Below the pieces are notes generated by a model. That model was given only the letters and a program-made list of their open reading frames with translations. It was not told where the DNA came from and did not search any database. Of a DNA stretch of 64,000 bases, positions 42,507-51,585 are shown piece after piece. Made by a program: the position numbers and the translations under genes. Each line of letters starts with the position of its first letter. The stretch's first letter is position 1. The stretch comes from an uncultured Lachnospiraceae bacterium (GTDB lineage: Bacteria; Bacillota; Clostridia; Lachnospirales; Lachnospiraceae), in NCBI GenBank assembly GCA_934339365.1, contig CAKRHW010000001.1, forward strand, positions 124,001 to 188,000. The letters run 5' to 3'.

Positions 42507-43265
42507 TTATTCGTCAATTACATTTGACATATCGTACATGCCTGGTTGTTTTCCAGGTAAATATTTAGCAGCAGATACTGCACCCTTAGCAAATATTGCC
42601 TTAGAATATGCGGTATGCTTAATCTCTATTACTTCATCTAATCCTGCAAAAATAACTTCATGTTCCCCAACAATATTGCCGCCACGAACTGCACTGATTC
42701 CAATTTCTTTCTTCTCTCTTTTTTTCCGTTCCTGACTTCTGTCGTATTTATACTGATACTGATGATCTAATTCATCATTGATTGTATCAGCTAAAGCAAG
42801 TGCCGTACCGCTTGGTGCATCTAACTTCTGGTTATGATGTTTTTCAACAATTTCAATATCAAATCCTGCCTCAGATAAAATTGGTGCTGCCACCTTTAAT
42901 AACTTCATAATTGTATTAATACCTAAAGACATATTAGCTGATTTTAAAATTGGAATCTGTTTCGATGCTTCCTGTACTTTTTCTAACTGACTTTCACTAA
43001 GTCCTGTGGTACATAAAACCAAAGGAAGCTTCTTTCTTACACAAAAATCAAGTAATGCATCTACTGCTACTGCGGCTGCAAAATCTATCACAACATCTGC
43101 TGATACTTCGCATTCGTCTAATTTTGTATAAACGGGATATGCATTGTGTCCATCATCTGAAATATCAATTCCTGCAACAATCTGTGCATTCTCATCTGCT
43201 GCAACAATCTCTGTAATAACCTGACCCATTTTTCCATTGCAGCCATGCATGATTATATTTACCAT
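42507..43265 (-). CDS. dapB: 4-hydroxy-tetrahydrodipicolinate reductase
   Basis: A 252-residue NAD(P)H enzyme in lysine and diaminopimelate synthesis. The nucleotide fold is MVNIIMHGCNGKMGQVI, a slightly divergent GxxGxMG. The catalytic His-His-x-x-K is in VEKHHNQKLDAPSGTAL. The C-terminal region FAKGAVSAAKYLPGKQPGMYDM is complete. It follows dapA by 66 bp under the same lysine riboswitch. Confidence 0.97.
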   Translation of the reverse strand: MVNIIMHGCNGKMGQVITEIVAADENAQIVAGIDISDDGHNAYPVYTKLDECEVSADVVIDFAAAVAVDALLDFCVRKKLPLVLCTTGLSESQLEKVQEASKQIPILKSANMSLGINTIMKLLKVAAPILSEAGFDIEIVEKHHNQKLDAPSGTALALADTINDELDHQYQYKYDRSQERKKREKKEIGISAVRGGNIVGEHEVIFAGLDEVIEIKHTAYSKAIFAKGAVSAAKYLPGKQPGMYDMSNVIDE

Positions 43266-43331
43266 TTTCTTAAGTCCTTTCTTCTAACAATAACAAACAC
43301 GACCTTATTATTGTTCACTGTTTCTAATTCC

Positions 43332-44219
43332 TTATTTGATTACACCATAAGCTCTCATTGCTTCTGCAAGTCTCTGCTTATGTGCATCTTCCATTTCTGT
43401 TAACGGTCTTCTTAATGTTCCTACATTTTTTCCCATTAAATTCAGCGCAGCTTTTACCGGAATTGGATTCACTTCACAGAATAATGCATCAATCACATCC
43501 ATTGCTTCTAACTGTAAAGCAAGACTTTCTTTTACCTTTCCTTCAAAGAACTTTGCAACAATATCATGTGTCTTTTTCGGTGCAATATTCGATAATACAG
43601 AAATAACCCCTTTTCCTCCTAAAGCTAATACAGGCACAATCTGATCATCATTTCCTGAATAAATATCAAGTGCTCCATTCGAAATGGCAGCTAAATGTGC
43701 AACCTGCGAAATATTACCGGAAGCCTCCTTAATCGCTACAATATTGTCTGCTGACTTAGCTGCTTTCATTGCAGTTTCCGGCAAAATGTTACATCCTGTT
43801 CTACTTGGTACGTTATACATAATAATTGGAACATCTACTGACTTCGCAATATCTGTAAAATACTGTACAAGACCATTTTGTGTAGACTTATTATAATATG
43901 GAGTAACTGCCAGCAGTCCATCCACACCACATTTTGCTGCTTTCTTTGATAATGTGGTTGCCTCTAATGTACTGTTTGAACCTGTTCCCGCAATAACCGG
44001 AATTCTCTTTGCTGTTTTTTCAACTGCATACTTTATGCATTCTAAATGCTCCTCATGGGATAATGTTGATGATTCTCCTGTCGTTCCACAGATGATAATC
44101 GCATCTGTTTCATTGGCAATCTGTTCCTCGATTAATTCTCCTAATTTATCAAAATTAACCGTTCCATCCTGATTCATTGGTGTAACAATTGCAACACCTG
44201 CTCCTGTAAAAATAGACAT
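43332..44219 (-). CDS. dapA: 4-hydroxy-tetrahydrodipicolinate synthase
   Basis: A 295-residue barrel enzyme condensing pyruvate with aspartate semialdehyde. GTTGESSTLSHEEH carries the conserved Thr pair. The Tyr is in IMYNVPSRTGCNI and the Schiff-base Lys in IVAIKEASGNIS. The substrate-binding segment is YSGNDDQIVP. It is the first gene after the lysine riboswitch; the product also feeds cell-wall mDAP and spore dipicolinate. Confidence 0.98.
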   Translation of the reverse strand: MSIFTGAGVAIVTPMNQDGTVNFDKLGELIEEQIANETDAIIICGTTGESSTLSHEEHLECIKYAVEKTAKRIPVIAGTGSNSTLEATTLSKKAAKCGVDGLLAVTPYYNKSTQNGLVQYFTDIAKSVDVPIIMYNVPSRTGCNILPETAMKAAKSADNIVAIKEASGNISQVAHLAAISNGALDIYSGNDDQIVPVLALGGKGVISVLSNIAPKKTHDIVAKFFEGKVKESLALQLEAMDVIDALFCEVNPIPVKAALNLMGKNVGTLRRPLTEMEDAHKQRLAEAMRAYGVIK

Positions 44220-44281
44220 AAGAATTCATTCCTCCTAAAATAAATTTATGCGAGTATGCTTCCCCTCTAATCTCATTATAA

Positions 44282-44305
44282 AAGAGCTAACCTTGGTTAG
44301 CTCTT
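44282..44305 (-). terminator. Expression-platform terminator of the lysine riboswitch
   Basis: A perfect stem AAGAGCTAACC / GGTTAGCTCTT with T residues, directly downstream of the aptamer and upstream of dapA. Confidence 0.85.
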
Positions 44306-44327
44306 AAAGATTCACTATCGTCTCTTT

Positions 44328-44497
44328 AGGTAGCTCTCCATCTGAAAGATGACAGTTACATAATTCTTCATTATGTACCCAAGAATTATCCATTCAGGTG
44401 TCTAATTCTTTCGGCAATGTTTCCTTTCATCTGTCGTCATCTGCGCCTGACACATCAGACAGCTTACTGATAAACATCGCGACCTCTACTCACACAT
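44328..44497 (-). promoter_or_regulatory. Lysine riboswitch (L-box)
   Basis: Minus-strand landmarks of the lysine aptamer occur in order: GTAGAGGTCGCGAT; GATGAAAGGAAACATTGCCGAA; a TTCTTGGGT segment; then ACTGTCATCTTTCAGATGGAGAGCTAC. The 5' GTAG and 3' GAGCTAC ends pair as P1. Lysine binding should favour the following terminator and shut off dapA-dapB. Confidence 0.95.
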
Positions 44498-44504
44498 CAC
44501 TTAG

Positions 44505-44533
44505 ACTATAGCATTATTATATTCTTGTGTCAA
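44505..44533 (-). promoter_or_regulatory. Promoter of the dapA-dapB transcript
   Basis: Minus-strand TTGACA and TATAGT are 17 bp apart, placing the RNA start at the beginning of the riboswitch. Confidence 0.75.
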
Positions 44534-44551
44534 CTTACCTGCCAAATTTTT

Positions 44552-45187
44552 TTATTTTTCGGCATCATCGTATTCTAACTTACTGACTGAAACTTCATAT
44601 GCAGTATGCTTTTCAATCTCTTCCTCACTAATTTTTTTCACATACTCTCTGCTTTGTACTCTTCCCCAGATCTGAATTCTTCCACCAACTTCAAAAGTTG
44701 AAGCATATCTGGCATTTCTTCCCCATGCAATGCATGGAATGTAATCGGATTTTCCGTATGGACGATTAACTGCAACTAATAAATCTGCAATTTCTCTTCC
44801 CAATGGTGTTTTTCTGTAAATTGGAGCTTTGCAAATAAATCCATCTAAATAAATCTGATTTGTCCTTCCCTGTTCCGGATTATCCTCTACAATTTCCCAT
44901 TCTCTTACGAAAATTGATAATACGAGTCTGTTCTTCGTTCCTTCATGACGATTATACGAGCGGAACTGTCCAGAAACACATACCTGCTTACGCATGTAAC
45001 TTTTTGTTACATCTACTAATCTTTCTGAAACCATAAGTGGAATTACGTCCACTAAATCACTTAACCGATTTACTGATACATCCACCATATAAAATCCCTC
45101 TCCAAATACCTCGTGGGAGAATCTAAAATCAGAAACTATTTCCCCAATTACGCTTACCTGATTATTTTCAATAACCTTATCTACCAT
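44552..45187 (-). CDS. Single-stranded DNA-binding-like (SSB/OB-fold) protein
   Basis: A 211-residue protein with two OB-fold halves. The first (VSVIGEIVSDFRFSHEVFGEGFYMVDVSVNRLS...) and the second (IYLDGFICKAPIYRKTPLGREIADLLVAVNRPYGKSDYIPCIAWGRNARYAST) resemble SSB. It is longer than housekeeping SSB and lacks the acidic DIPF-type tail, so it is probably a paralogue of unknown role. The ATG at 45187 has AAGGAG 8 nt upstream. It is the last gene behind ymxH. Confidence 0.8.
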   Translation of the reverse strand: MVDKVIENNQVSVIGEIVSDFRFSHEVFGEGFYMVDVSVNRLSDLVDVIPLMVSERLVDVTKSYMRKQVCVSGQFRSYNRHEGTKNRLVLSIFVREWEIVEDNPEQGRTNQIYLDGFICKAPIYRKTPLGREIADLLVAVNRPYGKSDYIPCIAWGRNARYASTFEVGGRIQIWGRVQSREYVKKISEEEIEKHTAYEVSVSKLEYDDAEK

Positions 45188-45252
45188 GTGTTTTTCTCCT
45201 TCCATATTCTAAGCTGTGTTTTTCTTAGATACTACTCTCTATAATATATTAT

Positions 45253-45510
45253 TTACACTCTGCTTTTATTACTTGCTGTTTCATTTATTTCTACCAAAAT
45301 AATGTCCGGCCCAATCTGTTTGATACAAGAATAGGGAATCACAAATTCTCTTTCACTCCCAAATATCCCACAGATTTTACCAGGGACAGGAACAATAATG
45401 GCATGAATACATCCCTTGCAAATATCAAATTCGATATCTGCTACATATCCCAGTCTTTTACAATTGCAGCAATTTATCACTTCTTTTTGCCGAAGTTCCC
45501 ACATTCTCAT
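45253..45510 (-). CDS. ymxH: YlmC/YmxH family sporulation protein
   Basis: An 85-residue PRC-barrel-like protein. MRMWELRQKEVINCCNCKRLGYVADIEFD and GSEREFVIPYSCIKQIGPDIILVEI match the YlmC/YmxH family found beside sigG in Clostridia. Molecular role unknown. It lies 53 bp after sigG and is probably in the same sporulation transcript. Confidence 0.88.
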   Translation of the reverse strand: MRMWELRQKEVINCCNCKRLGYVADIEFDICKGCIHAIIVPVPGKICGIFGSEREFVIPYSCIKQIGPDIILVEINETASNKSRV

Positions 45511-45563
45511 TTTACATCTGCCTTTTTTATTATTCTATGCATCTTAACTGCCAAAAGACACAT

Positions 45564-46343
45564 CTAAGCCTTTAAATAATTTTTCATAGATCTAAGTGCA
45601 TTTTTTTCTAAACGACTGACCTGAGCCTGTGAAATACCAATTTCATCTGCAACCTCCATCTGCGTTTTTCCTTTATAAAACCTTTTATTAATAATATCTT
45701 TTTCCCGGTTTGTCAGCCTCTGTATTGCATCCCGTAATGCAATATTTTCCACCCATCTTTCTTCCCGGTTGGATTTATCGCTTAACTGATCAACCACGTA
45801 TAAAGGATCTCCGCCATCTGAATATACCGGCTCATAGATGGATACCGGACTTTGAATTGCATCTAATGCATATACAATTTCCTCTTCACTGTGACCGATT
45901 TCTGCTGCAATTTCTTTGACTGTGGGTTCTTTTTGTGACTGCTTCGTCAGCCTTTCTTTCGCATAGATTGCCTTATAGGCAGTATCTCTTAACGAACGAC
46001 TTACACGAATGCTATTGTTATCTCTTAAATACCTGCGTATTTCTCCAATGATCATGGGAACCGCATAGGTAGAAAATTTAACATTTAATGTTAAATCAAA
46101 ATTATCAATTGCTTTCATCAGTCCAATACATCCTATTTGGAACAAATCATCCACATTTTCATTTGTCTGGGCAAATCTTTGAATAATGCTTAATACAAGC
46201 CTTAAATTTCCCTGAATATACTTTTCTCTGGCCTGCATATCACCTTTAGCTATCTGCTCTAGTAATGTGGTCTTTTCTTCATTTTTCAAAAGTGGTAATT
46301 TCGAAGTATCTACTCCACATATTTCAACTTTATACAATGCCAT
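45564..46343 (-). CDS. sigG: RNA polymerase sporulation sigma factor SigG
   Basis: A 259-residue forespore-specific late sigma factor. It begins MALYKVEICGVDTSKLPLLKNEE, the conserved SigG start. Region 2 is LVLSIIQRF...DDLFQIGCIGLMKAIDNFD and FSTYAVPMIIGEIRRYLRDN. The region 4 helix-turn-helix is KTQMEVADEIGISQAQVSRLEK. GGAGG lies 7 nt before the ATG. It follows sigE by 65 bp, the arrangement of spoIIG operons in spore formers. Confidence 0.97.
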   Translation of the reverse strand: MALYKVEICGVDTSKLPLLKNEEKTTLLEQIAKGDMQAREKYIQGNLRLVLSIIQRFAQTNENVDDLFQIGCIGLMKAIDNFDLTLNVKFSTYAVPMIIGEIRRYLRDNNSIRVSRSLRDTAYKAIYAKERLTKQSQKEPTVKEIAAEIGHSEEEIVYALDAIQSPVSIYEPVYSDGGDPLYVVDQLSDKSNREERWVENIALRDAIQRLTNREKDIINKRFYKGKTQMEVADEIGISQAQVSRLEKNALRSMKNYLKA

Positions 46344-46408
46344 ATTCGTTCCTCCATGTTTATGATTTATATTAAAATCATTGACACTTCAGACCGTTTT
46401 TATACTAA

Positions 46409-47125
46409 TTATTGGAACCTGACAATTTCCTTTTTTAACCTTTTCATAATCTTCTTTTCTAATCTAGAAATATAGGATTGCGAAATTCCTAAAAGATCTG
46501 CCACTTCCTTCTGTGTGCGTTCTTCTCCATCTAGTGTATTTAAACCAAATCTTAATTCAACGATTGTGCGTTCTCTGCGGCTGAGTCTGCCAACAGCAGC
46601 CTTTAACAGATTAATCTCCACTTCGTCTTCTATATTTTTACAAATAATATCTTCTTCCGTACCTAGTATATCCGACAATAGTAATTCATTCCCATCCCAG
46701 TCTACATTTAATGGCTCGTCAAAAGATACTTCCATTTTCGTCTTATTATTTCTTCTCAAATGCATCAAAATTTCATTCTCAATACATCTTGACGCATATG
46801 TGGCCAATTTAATTTTCTTTTCTGGATTAAAGGTATTTATCGCTTTAATTAACCCTATCGTTCCGATTGATATCAAATCTTCTACTCCCACGCCTGTATT
46901 ATCAAACTTTTTGGCAATATAAACTACCAGTCTCAAATTATGCTCTATCAAAAGCGACTTCGCCTGTTCATCTTCTACGGTACCTAATTTATGAATTACC
47001 ATACACTCTTCCTGTGTTGTAAAAGGTGCCGGTAATACATCACTTCCGCCAATGTAATGAATGTCTCCATGATTACGAAATAACATCCCGGTAATCGTCG
47101 GCAACAGCTGCATTTTTAATAGCAT
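46409..47125 (-). CDS. sigE: RNA polymerase sporulation sigma factor SigE (pro-form)
   Basis: A 238-residue mother-cell early sigma factor made as an inactive precursor. The N-terminal pro-sequence (about 27 residues, up to near HYIGGSDVLPAPF) is the target of SpoIIGA. Region 2 is LVVYIAKKF...EDLISIGTIGLIKAINTF and the region 4 HTH is TQKEVADLLGISQSYISRLEKK. It starts directly after the spoIIGA stop (no gap), which implies translational coupling. Confidence 0.97.
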   Translation of the reverse strand: MLLKMQLLPTITGMLFRNHGDIHYIGGSDVLPAPFTTQEECMVIHKLGTVEDEQAKSLLIEHNLRLVVYIAKKFDNTGVGVEDLISIGTIGLIKAINTFNPEKKIKLATYASRCIENEILMHLRRNNKTKMEVSFDEPLNVDWDGNELLLSDILGTEEDIICKNIEDEVEINLLKAAVGRLSRRERTIVELRFGLNTLDGEERTQKEVADLLGISQSYISRLEKKIMKRLKKEIVRFQ

Positions 47126-47920
47126 TTAATTTACCTCATTCCTAATCACTTCTGGATTTATTATCATTTGAAAATGCATATTGGATGACAAATCTGTCTT
47201 ACATATTCCAATGAGTGGATGTTTAATCATGATTTTCTCTTCAAAATAAATTTCCATCGTATCAATATACATTGCCGGCATAAGTCCATTGGATTTTCCA
47301 ACACTGCGATAAGGGATATAAGTAAATCCTTTATTTTTGACAGAATAAGTATTTAATAATTCCTTTCCAAGTCTCGCACTGATTACATGTACCGGATTCT
47401 TTGTAACCGGATCTTTTAATGAATTACCAGTATCTATCAGACCTTTCAGGCTCACTTTATTCTTTTCATAACACAGAACGACATTTACCACCTCCCTGTC
47501 TCTTCCTTTGTTTTTCCACAATTCCATTAGAATAATTCCTAATATCAGAATGCTTAATCCGATCATTATAAAAAATGAAGTTGTAATTCTGAAACAAAAC
47601 GACACAATTCCATTGATTAAAAATACAGATGCATACAACATACAAATGCGTTGCAGAATCTGCCGGATTGTTCCTTTTCCAAATAAAATAATTGTTAAAA
47701 TACTACTTGTAAGTATATATGTAACAAAAATCGTGTAATAAATAGACACTATCTTCAGTGCCACTGTAATGGATGCATATAAAGCACCAAAAAATGCTGC
47801 AAAAATAATTCTTGCAAGCTTCGTTTTTTTCCTTAACAGCTTCCCCGCGGTAAAAGCTGCTAACAGATCCATAAGGAAATTAATCATAAAAAAAACATCC
47901 AGGTAAAGAACATGTTTCAT
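47126..47920 (-). CDS. spoIIGA: Sigma-E processing peptidase SpoIIGA
   Basis: A 264-residue septal membrane aspartic protease. The N-terminal half has about five transmembrane helices. The C-terminal half has the catalytic Asp in GLIDTGNSLKDP, an A2-type DTGN site. It is activated across the septum by the forespore protein SpoIIR. AAGGAGG lies before the start. Confidence 0.95.
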   Translation of the reverse strand: MKHVLYLDVFFMINFLMDLLAAFTAGKLLRKKTKLARIIFAAFFGALYASITVALKIVSIYYTIFVTYILTSSILTIILFGKGTIRQILQRICMLYASVFLINGIVSFCFRITTSFFIMIGLSILILGIILMELWKNKGRDREVVNVVLCYEKNKVSLKGLIDTGNSLKDPVTKNPVHVISARLGKELLNTYSVKNKGFTYIPYRSVGKSNGLMPAMYIDTMEIYFEEKIMIKHPLIGICKTDLSSNMHFQMIINPEVIRNEVN

Positions 47921-47940
47921 GTCATCCTCCTTACCTGCAC

Positions 47941-47973
47941 TATTATATGCAATTCAAAGTGAATTTTTTGTCA
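47941..47973 (-). promoter_or_regulatory. spoIIGA promoter with wide spacing and 0A-like boxes
   Basis: Minus-strand TTGACA (47973-47968) and TATAAT (47946-47941) are separated by 21 bp. Around the -35 are Spo0A-box-like TTTGTCAAAA (plus strand) and, further upstream on the minus strand, TTTTGTCTCC. The wide spacing and boxes recall the Spo0A-activated spoIIG promoter of Bacillus. Confidence 0.6.
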
Positions 47974-48102
47974 AAACTTGGAGACAAAACCTATTTTTTT
48001 TCTGACAAAATCTGCATCTGTTTTCTTTTCCTTCTCTTTTATTTCTGGAAATATATTTATATTCGATTATTTTTCAATGCAAGCATTCAGATAAAGAAAA
48101 AA

Positions 48103-48141
48103 ACTGCAATACAAATGATATAACATCCTCTGTATTGCAGT
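48103..48141 (-). terminator. Terminator after ftsZ
   Basis: A perfect 11-bp stem ACTGCAATACA / TGTATTGCAGT followed by seven T on the minus strand, just after the ftsZ stop. It separates the division cluster from spoIIGA. Confidence 0.9.
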
Positions 48142-48151
48142 ATCCCTGTTA

Positions 48152-49408
48152 TTATTTACGTCTGCGTAAAAAATCCGGTATATTAATATCTCTTTGCTGA
48201 ACCGTTGGTTCTGGCTTCGCTACTTGTCCACCAAAATTAAACATTGGCTTATTTGCGGAAGCATCTGCTGTATTCTGTGTTGGAGCTGTTGATGTAGTAT
48301 TATTTGTGTGTCCACTTAAGAAACTTGGAGTAGACTGTGGCTGTTTTACAACTGTTGATTTCTTTGCCATACTAGACTGGAAACCACCAAAACGGCTTCC
48401 CTGTGTCTGACTGTCAAGTCCGGTTGCCATAACCGTAATCGTACATTCATCCGGATATGTATCATCATATCTGGCACCAAAGATAATATTTGCACCATCT
48501 CCGGCAAGTTCCTGTACGTAACTTGCTGCATCATTTGCTTCCATAAGACTGATATCTCCGGAAATATTAATGATGACATGAGAAGCACCCTCAATGGTTG
48601 TCTCAAGCAATGGACTTGTAACAGCTGTCTTAACTGCTTCTTCTGCCTTTTCATCACCTTTGCCGGAACCAATACCAATGTGAGCAATTCCTTTGTCCTT
48701 CATAACTGTCTGCACATCTGCAAAGTCTAAGTTAATTAACGATGGAACATTGATCAAATCAGTAATTCCCTGTACAGACTGCTGTAATACTTCGTCTGCC
48801 TTCTTAAGAGCTTCTGGGAAAGTTGTTCTTCTGTCTACAATCTCTAAAAGCTTATCATTCGGAATTACAATTAATGTATCAACTGCTTCCTTCAGCTTCT
48901 CAATTCCATCTAATGCATTGCTCATACGTGTTCTGGATTCAAAACGGAATGGCTTTGTAACTACACCTACCGTCAGAATTCCTAATTCCTTTGAAACCTT
49001 GGCAATAACAGGTGCTGCACCGGTACCTGTACCTCCACCCATTCCACAGGTAACAAATACCATATCTGCACCTTTTAACAATTCTGCTACTTCTTCTACA
49101 TTCTCTTCAGCTGCAGCTTCTCCAACACTTGGCTGTGCTCCTGCACCTAAACCTTTTGTCAACTTCTCACCAATCTGAAATACAGTAGGAGCTTTACATC
49201 TCGCTAAAGCCTGTTTATCTGTATTAATACCAATAAACTCAACTCCTCCAATATTTTCATCTATCATTCTATTTACAGCATTATTACCTGCTCCACCTAC
49301 ACCTACAACTATAATCTTTGCTGCTGCATCAGCATCATTTGTTTTAATTTCCAGCAAGGTCTTTTCCTCCTCTATTTCTTGAATTAAATTTGTTCTCTTT
49401 TGCGGCAT
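48152..49408 (-). CDS. ftsZ: Cell division protein FtsZ
   Basis: A 418-residue tubulin-like GTPase forming the Z ring. The GTP-binding signature is GGGTGTGAAP (about residue 125) and the catalytic T7 loop is LINLDFADV (about 230). A variable linker (about 340-400) leads to the partner-binding tail DINIPDFLRRRK. It is preceded by ftsQ and followed by a terminator. Confidence 0.98.
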   Translation of the reverse strand: MPQKRTNLIQEIEEEKTLLEIKTNDADAAAKIIVVGVGGAGNNAVNRMIDENIGGVEFIGINTDKQALARCKAPTVFQIGEKLTKGLGAGAQPSVGEAAAEENVEEVAELLKGADMVFVTCGMGGGTGTGAAPVIAKVSKELGILTVGVVTKPFRFESRTRMSNALDGIEKLKEAVDTLIVIPNDKLLEIVDRRTTFPEALKKADEVLQQSVQGITDLINVPSLINLDFADVQTVMKDKGIAHIGIGSGKGDEKAEEAVKTAVTSPLLETTIEGASHVIINISGDISLMEANDAASYVQELAGDGANIIFGARYDDTYPDECTITVMATGLDSQTQGSRFGGFQSSMAKKSTVVKQPQSTPSFLSGHTNNTTSTAPTQNTADASANKPMFNFGGQVAKPEPTVQQRDINIPDFLRRRK

Positions 49409-49482
49409 CTTTTCCAGCCAAAAACATATATACTATATAATATAATCAAATGAAAAAAATATCAACAAAAACTTTCAATTTT

Positions 49483-50229
49483 TTATTTTGAAGATGACTT
49501 TGAAGCTGTACTTTTTTTCAAAATATAACTTCCATCTTCTTTATACTCTGTCATATCAAGTGTTCCCTGTTTCTTTTCTAACAGGCTTTGCATTCCTTCT
49601 AAATCAGACATTTTTTCACTCAACATATCGTCATTTCCTAGATTAACAGTTACATTCTTTATATATAATGTCACAGAACTGTCTTTTTTATGAATGTAAA
49701 TCTTATCTGCCTGTATCTTACATTTTTTTATTAATTTTGTCACGTTTAAAATCCGTTCAAAAATTTGATCGTTGTTGATTGGCAGTTTTTCCTGTTCCAC
49801 AGCATATTCGAATGACAATCCTGTAATCTGCGGAACATCCTCAATTAATTTCGTTGAAATCTCTACAACTATTCCATCTTTGTCAAAATAAAAATAACGA
49901 CTCATGTAATAAAAATAACCAATAATTTTTTTCTCGTAAATATTAATGGTAATACTCGTTAAAGAATGAAATTCTATGTCATATTTTTCCACAAAAGGAA
50001 TCTTTTCATGCTTTTTAAATTTATTTTTCAGATACAGCCATGCACTACAAGGTGACGACTTATCTCCTAATATTGCTTTTTTTATATTATCTTCTGTATT
50101 TTGTACATTTCCGGTTATTTCAACTGTCTTTATCCTGATTGACAAAAAAGAAATGACACAAATCAAAAGTATTCCGACTATCCCTCCAAGAATCTGAAGT
50201 CTTTTTTTCCTTCTCGTGCTGATTCTCAT
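49483..50229 (-). CDS. ftsQ: Cell division protein FtsQ/DivIB
   Basis: A 248-residue bitopic protein. A basic cytosolic start (MRISTRRKKR) is followed by one helix (about 11-30) and a POTRA domain (RIKTVEITGNVQNTEDNIKKAI...). A beta domain is the rest. It binds FtsL and the septal PBP in the divisome. It lies 19 bp after murA. Length is near the family norm. Confidence 0.88.
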   Translation of the reverse strand: MRISTRRKKRLQILGGIVGILLICVISFLSIRIKTVEITGNVQNTEDNIKKAILGDKSSPCSAWLYLKNKFKKHEKIPFVEKYDIEFHSLTSITINIYEKKIIGYFYYMSRYFYFDKDGIVVEISTKLIEDVPQITGLSFEYAVEQEKLPINNDQIFERILNVTKLIKKCKIQADKIYIHKKDSSVTLYIKNVTVNLGNDDMLSEKMSDLEGMQSLLEKKQGTLDMTEYKEDGSYILKKSTASKSSSK

Positions 50230-50248
50230 TTTTTCTCATCACCTGCCT

Positions 50249-51508
50249 TTATTGGTATTGTATGCATCCACCCATATGGTTCACATCCATCGTTAATCGT
50301 TCATATCCCCTTTTGATATAGCCCTGATCTAAAATTACCGTCTCTCCACTCGCTAACATTCCTGCAAATACAAGAGCCGCTCCTCCCCTTAAATCTTTCG
50401 ATCTGACATTTGTTCCTTTCAGCTTAGAAGGACAAACCCAAAAACGCTGTGACCCACAAAATCCAATTGTTGCACCCATTTTTAAAAGTTCTTTTGCTGC
50501 TTCGCATCGATTGGAAAATACTGTCTCTTCGATTAATGTTTTCTCCTGTGCACAGGTACACAAAACCATAAAAGCTGACTGCAAATCTGTTGGAAATCCC
50601 GGATAAGGTTTTGTTACAAGAATTCGTGGTGAAAGAAGCTTCTGTCCTTCTTTTCTGGTAATTCTGATTTTATCACTTTCTGTTCCAATCTTACAGCCCA
50701 TTTTTTTTAATACAAAAATCACTTCTTGTAACTGTGCCGGTGAAATTCCTTTTAGCAAAAGATCTCCGCTGCATCCGGCAGCCATTGCAAGATATGTTCC
50801 TGCAACAATCCGGTCTCCTGGAATCTGCACACATACTTCTCTGCAGCTGTCCTTGGCCGGATAAATGGTAATCTGATCCGTTCCTGCTCCATAGATACTT
50901 CCTCCCATCGTCTCTAGAAACTGTGCTAACAGAACGATTTCAGGCTCTCTTGCTGCATTCTTAATTCTTACCGGTCCATCTGCCCTGACTGCTGCCATCA
51001 TAAGATTCTCTGTAGCACCAACACTCGGAAAAGGAAGTACAATACTTCCTCCTCTGATTCGGTCACACGTTAAATCAATGCGTCCCTCTTCTTCTTTTAC
51101 AAAGCAGCCTAATTTCTTTAATCCTTTGATATGCAGATCAACCGGTCTCTCTCCGATTCTGCACCCACCCGGTTTACTTATTTTCGCTTTATGAAACCGT
51201 CCGGCAAGTGCACCAAGAAAGCAAATGGAAGAACGCATTTTTTCTGTCTTTGAAGCTTCTATCTCACAGGAATCAATTTCTTTGGTATCTACTATCAAAA
51301 TCTCGTCTTCCCATGTGATTTTTGCCCCTAAATCTTTTAAAATCTGAATTGCATTTTCCACATCACTGATTCTTGGGCAATTTGATATCATTGTTTTTTG
51401 CGCTGTTAATATCGTAGCGGAAAGGATTGGCAAAGCTGCATTCTTAGAGCCCTGCACCTGAATTTCTCCAAATAATCTTCTGTGACCGGTTACACGATAA
51501 CAATCCAA
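50249..51508 (-). CDS. murA: UDP-N-acetylglucosamine 1-carboxyvinyltransferase
   Basis: A 419-residue enoylpyruvate transferase, the first committed step of peptidoglycan synthesis. The fosfomycin-target Cys is present at residue 116 in PGGCRIGERPVDLH. The substrate loop region KNAALPILSATIL is near residue 22. GDRIVAGTYLAMAAG and the end GYERLTMDVNHMGGCIQYQ are conserved. Firmicutes often have two MurA; this is the division-cluster copy. Confidence 0.96.
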   Translation of the reverse strand: MDCYRVTGHRRLFGEIQVQGSKNAALPILSATILTAQKTMISNCPRISDVENAIQILKDLGAKITWEDEILIVDTKEIDSCEIEASKTEKMRSSICFLGALAGRFHKAKISKPGGCRIGERPVDLHIKGLKKLGCFVKEEEGRIDLTCDRIRGGSIVLPFPSVGATENLMMAAVRADGPVRIKNAAREPEIVLLAQFLETMGGSIYGAGTDQITIYPAKDSCREVCVQIPGDRIVAGTYLAMAAGCSGDLLLKGISPAQLQEVIFVLKKMGCKIGTESDKIRITRKEGQKLLSPRILVTKPYPGFPTDLQSAFMVLCTCAQEKTLIEETVFSNRCEAAKELLKMGATIGFCGSQRFWVCPSKLKGTNVRSKDLRGGAALVFAGMLASGETVILDQGYIKRGYERLTMDVNHMGGCIQYQ

Positions 51509-51585
51509 GCTTTATTCCTCCCAGTCTGTAATACAGCATTGTAATTTTGCCCTCAATTTCATTATATTCAATTTTAAAAAAATTG

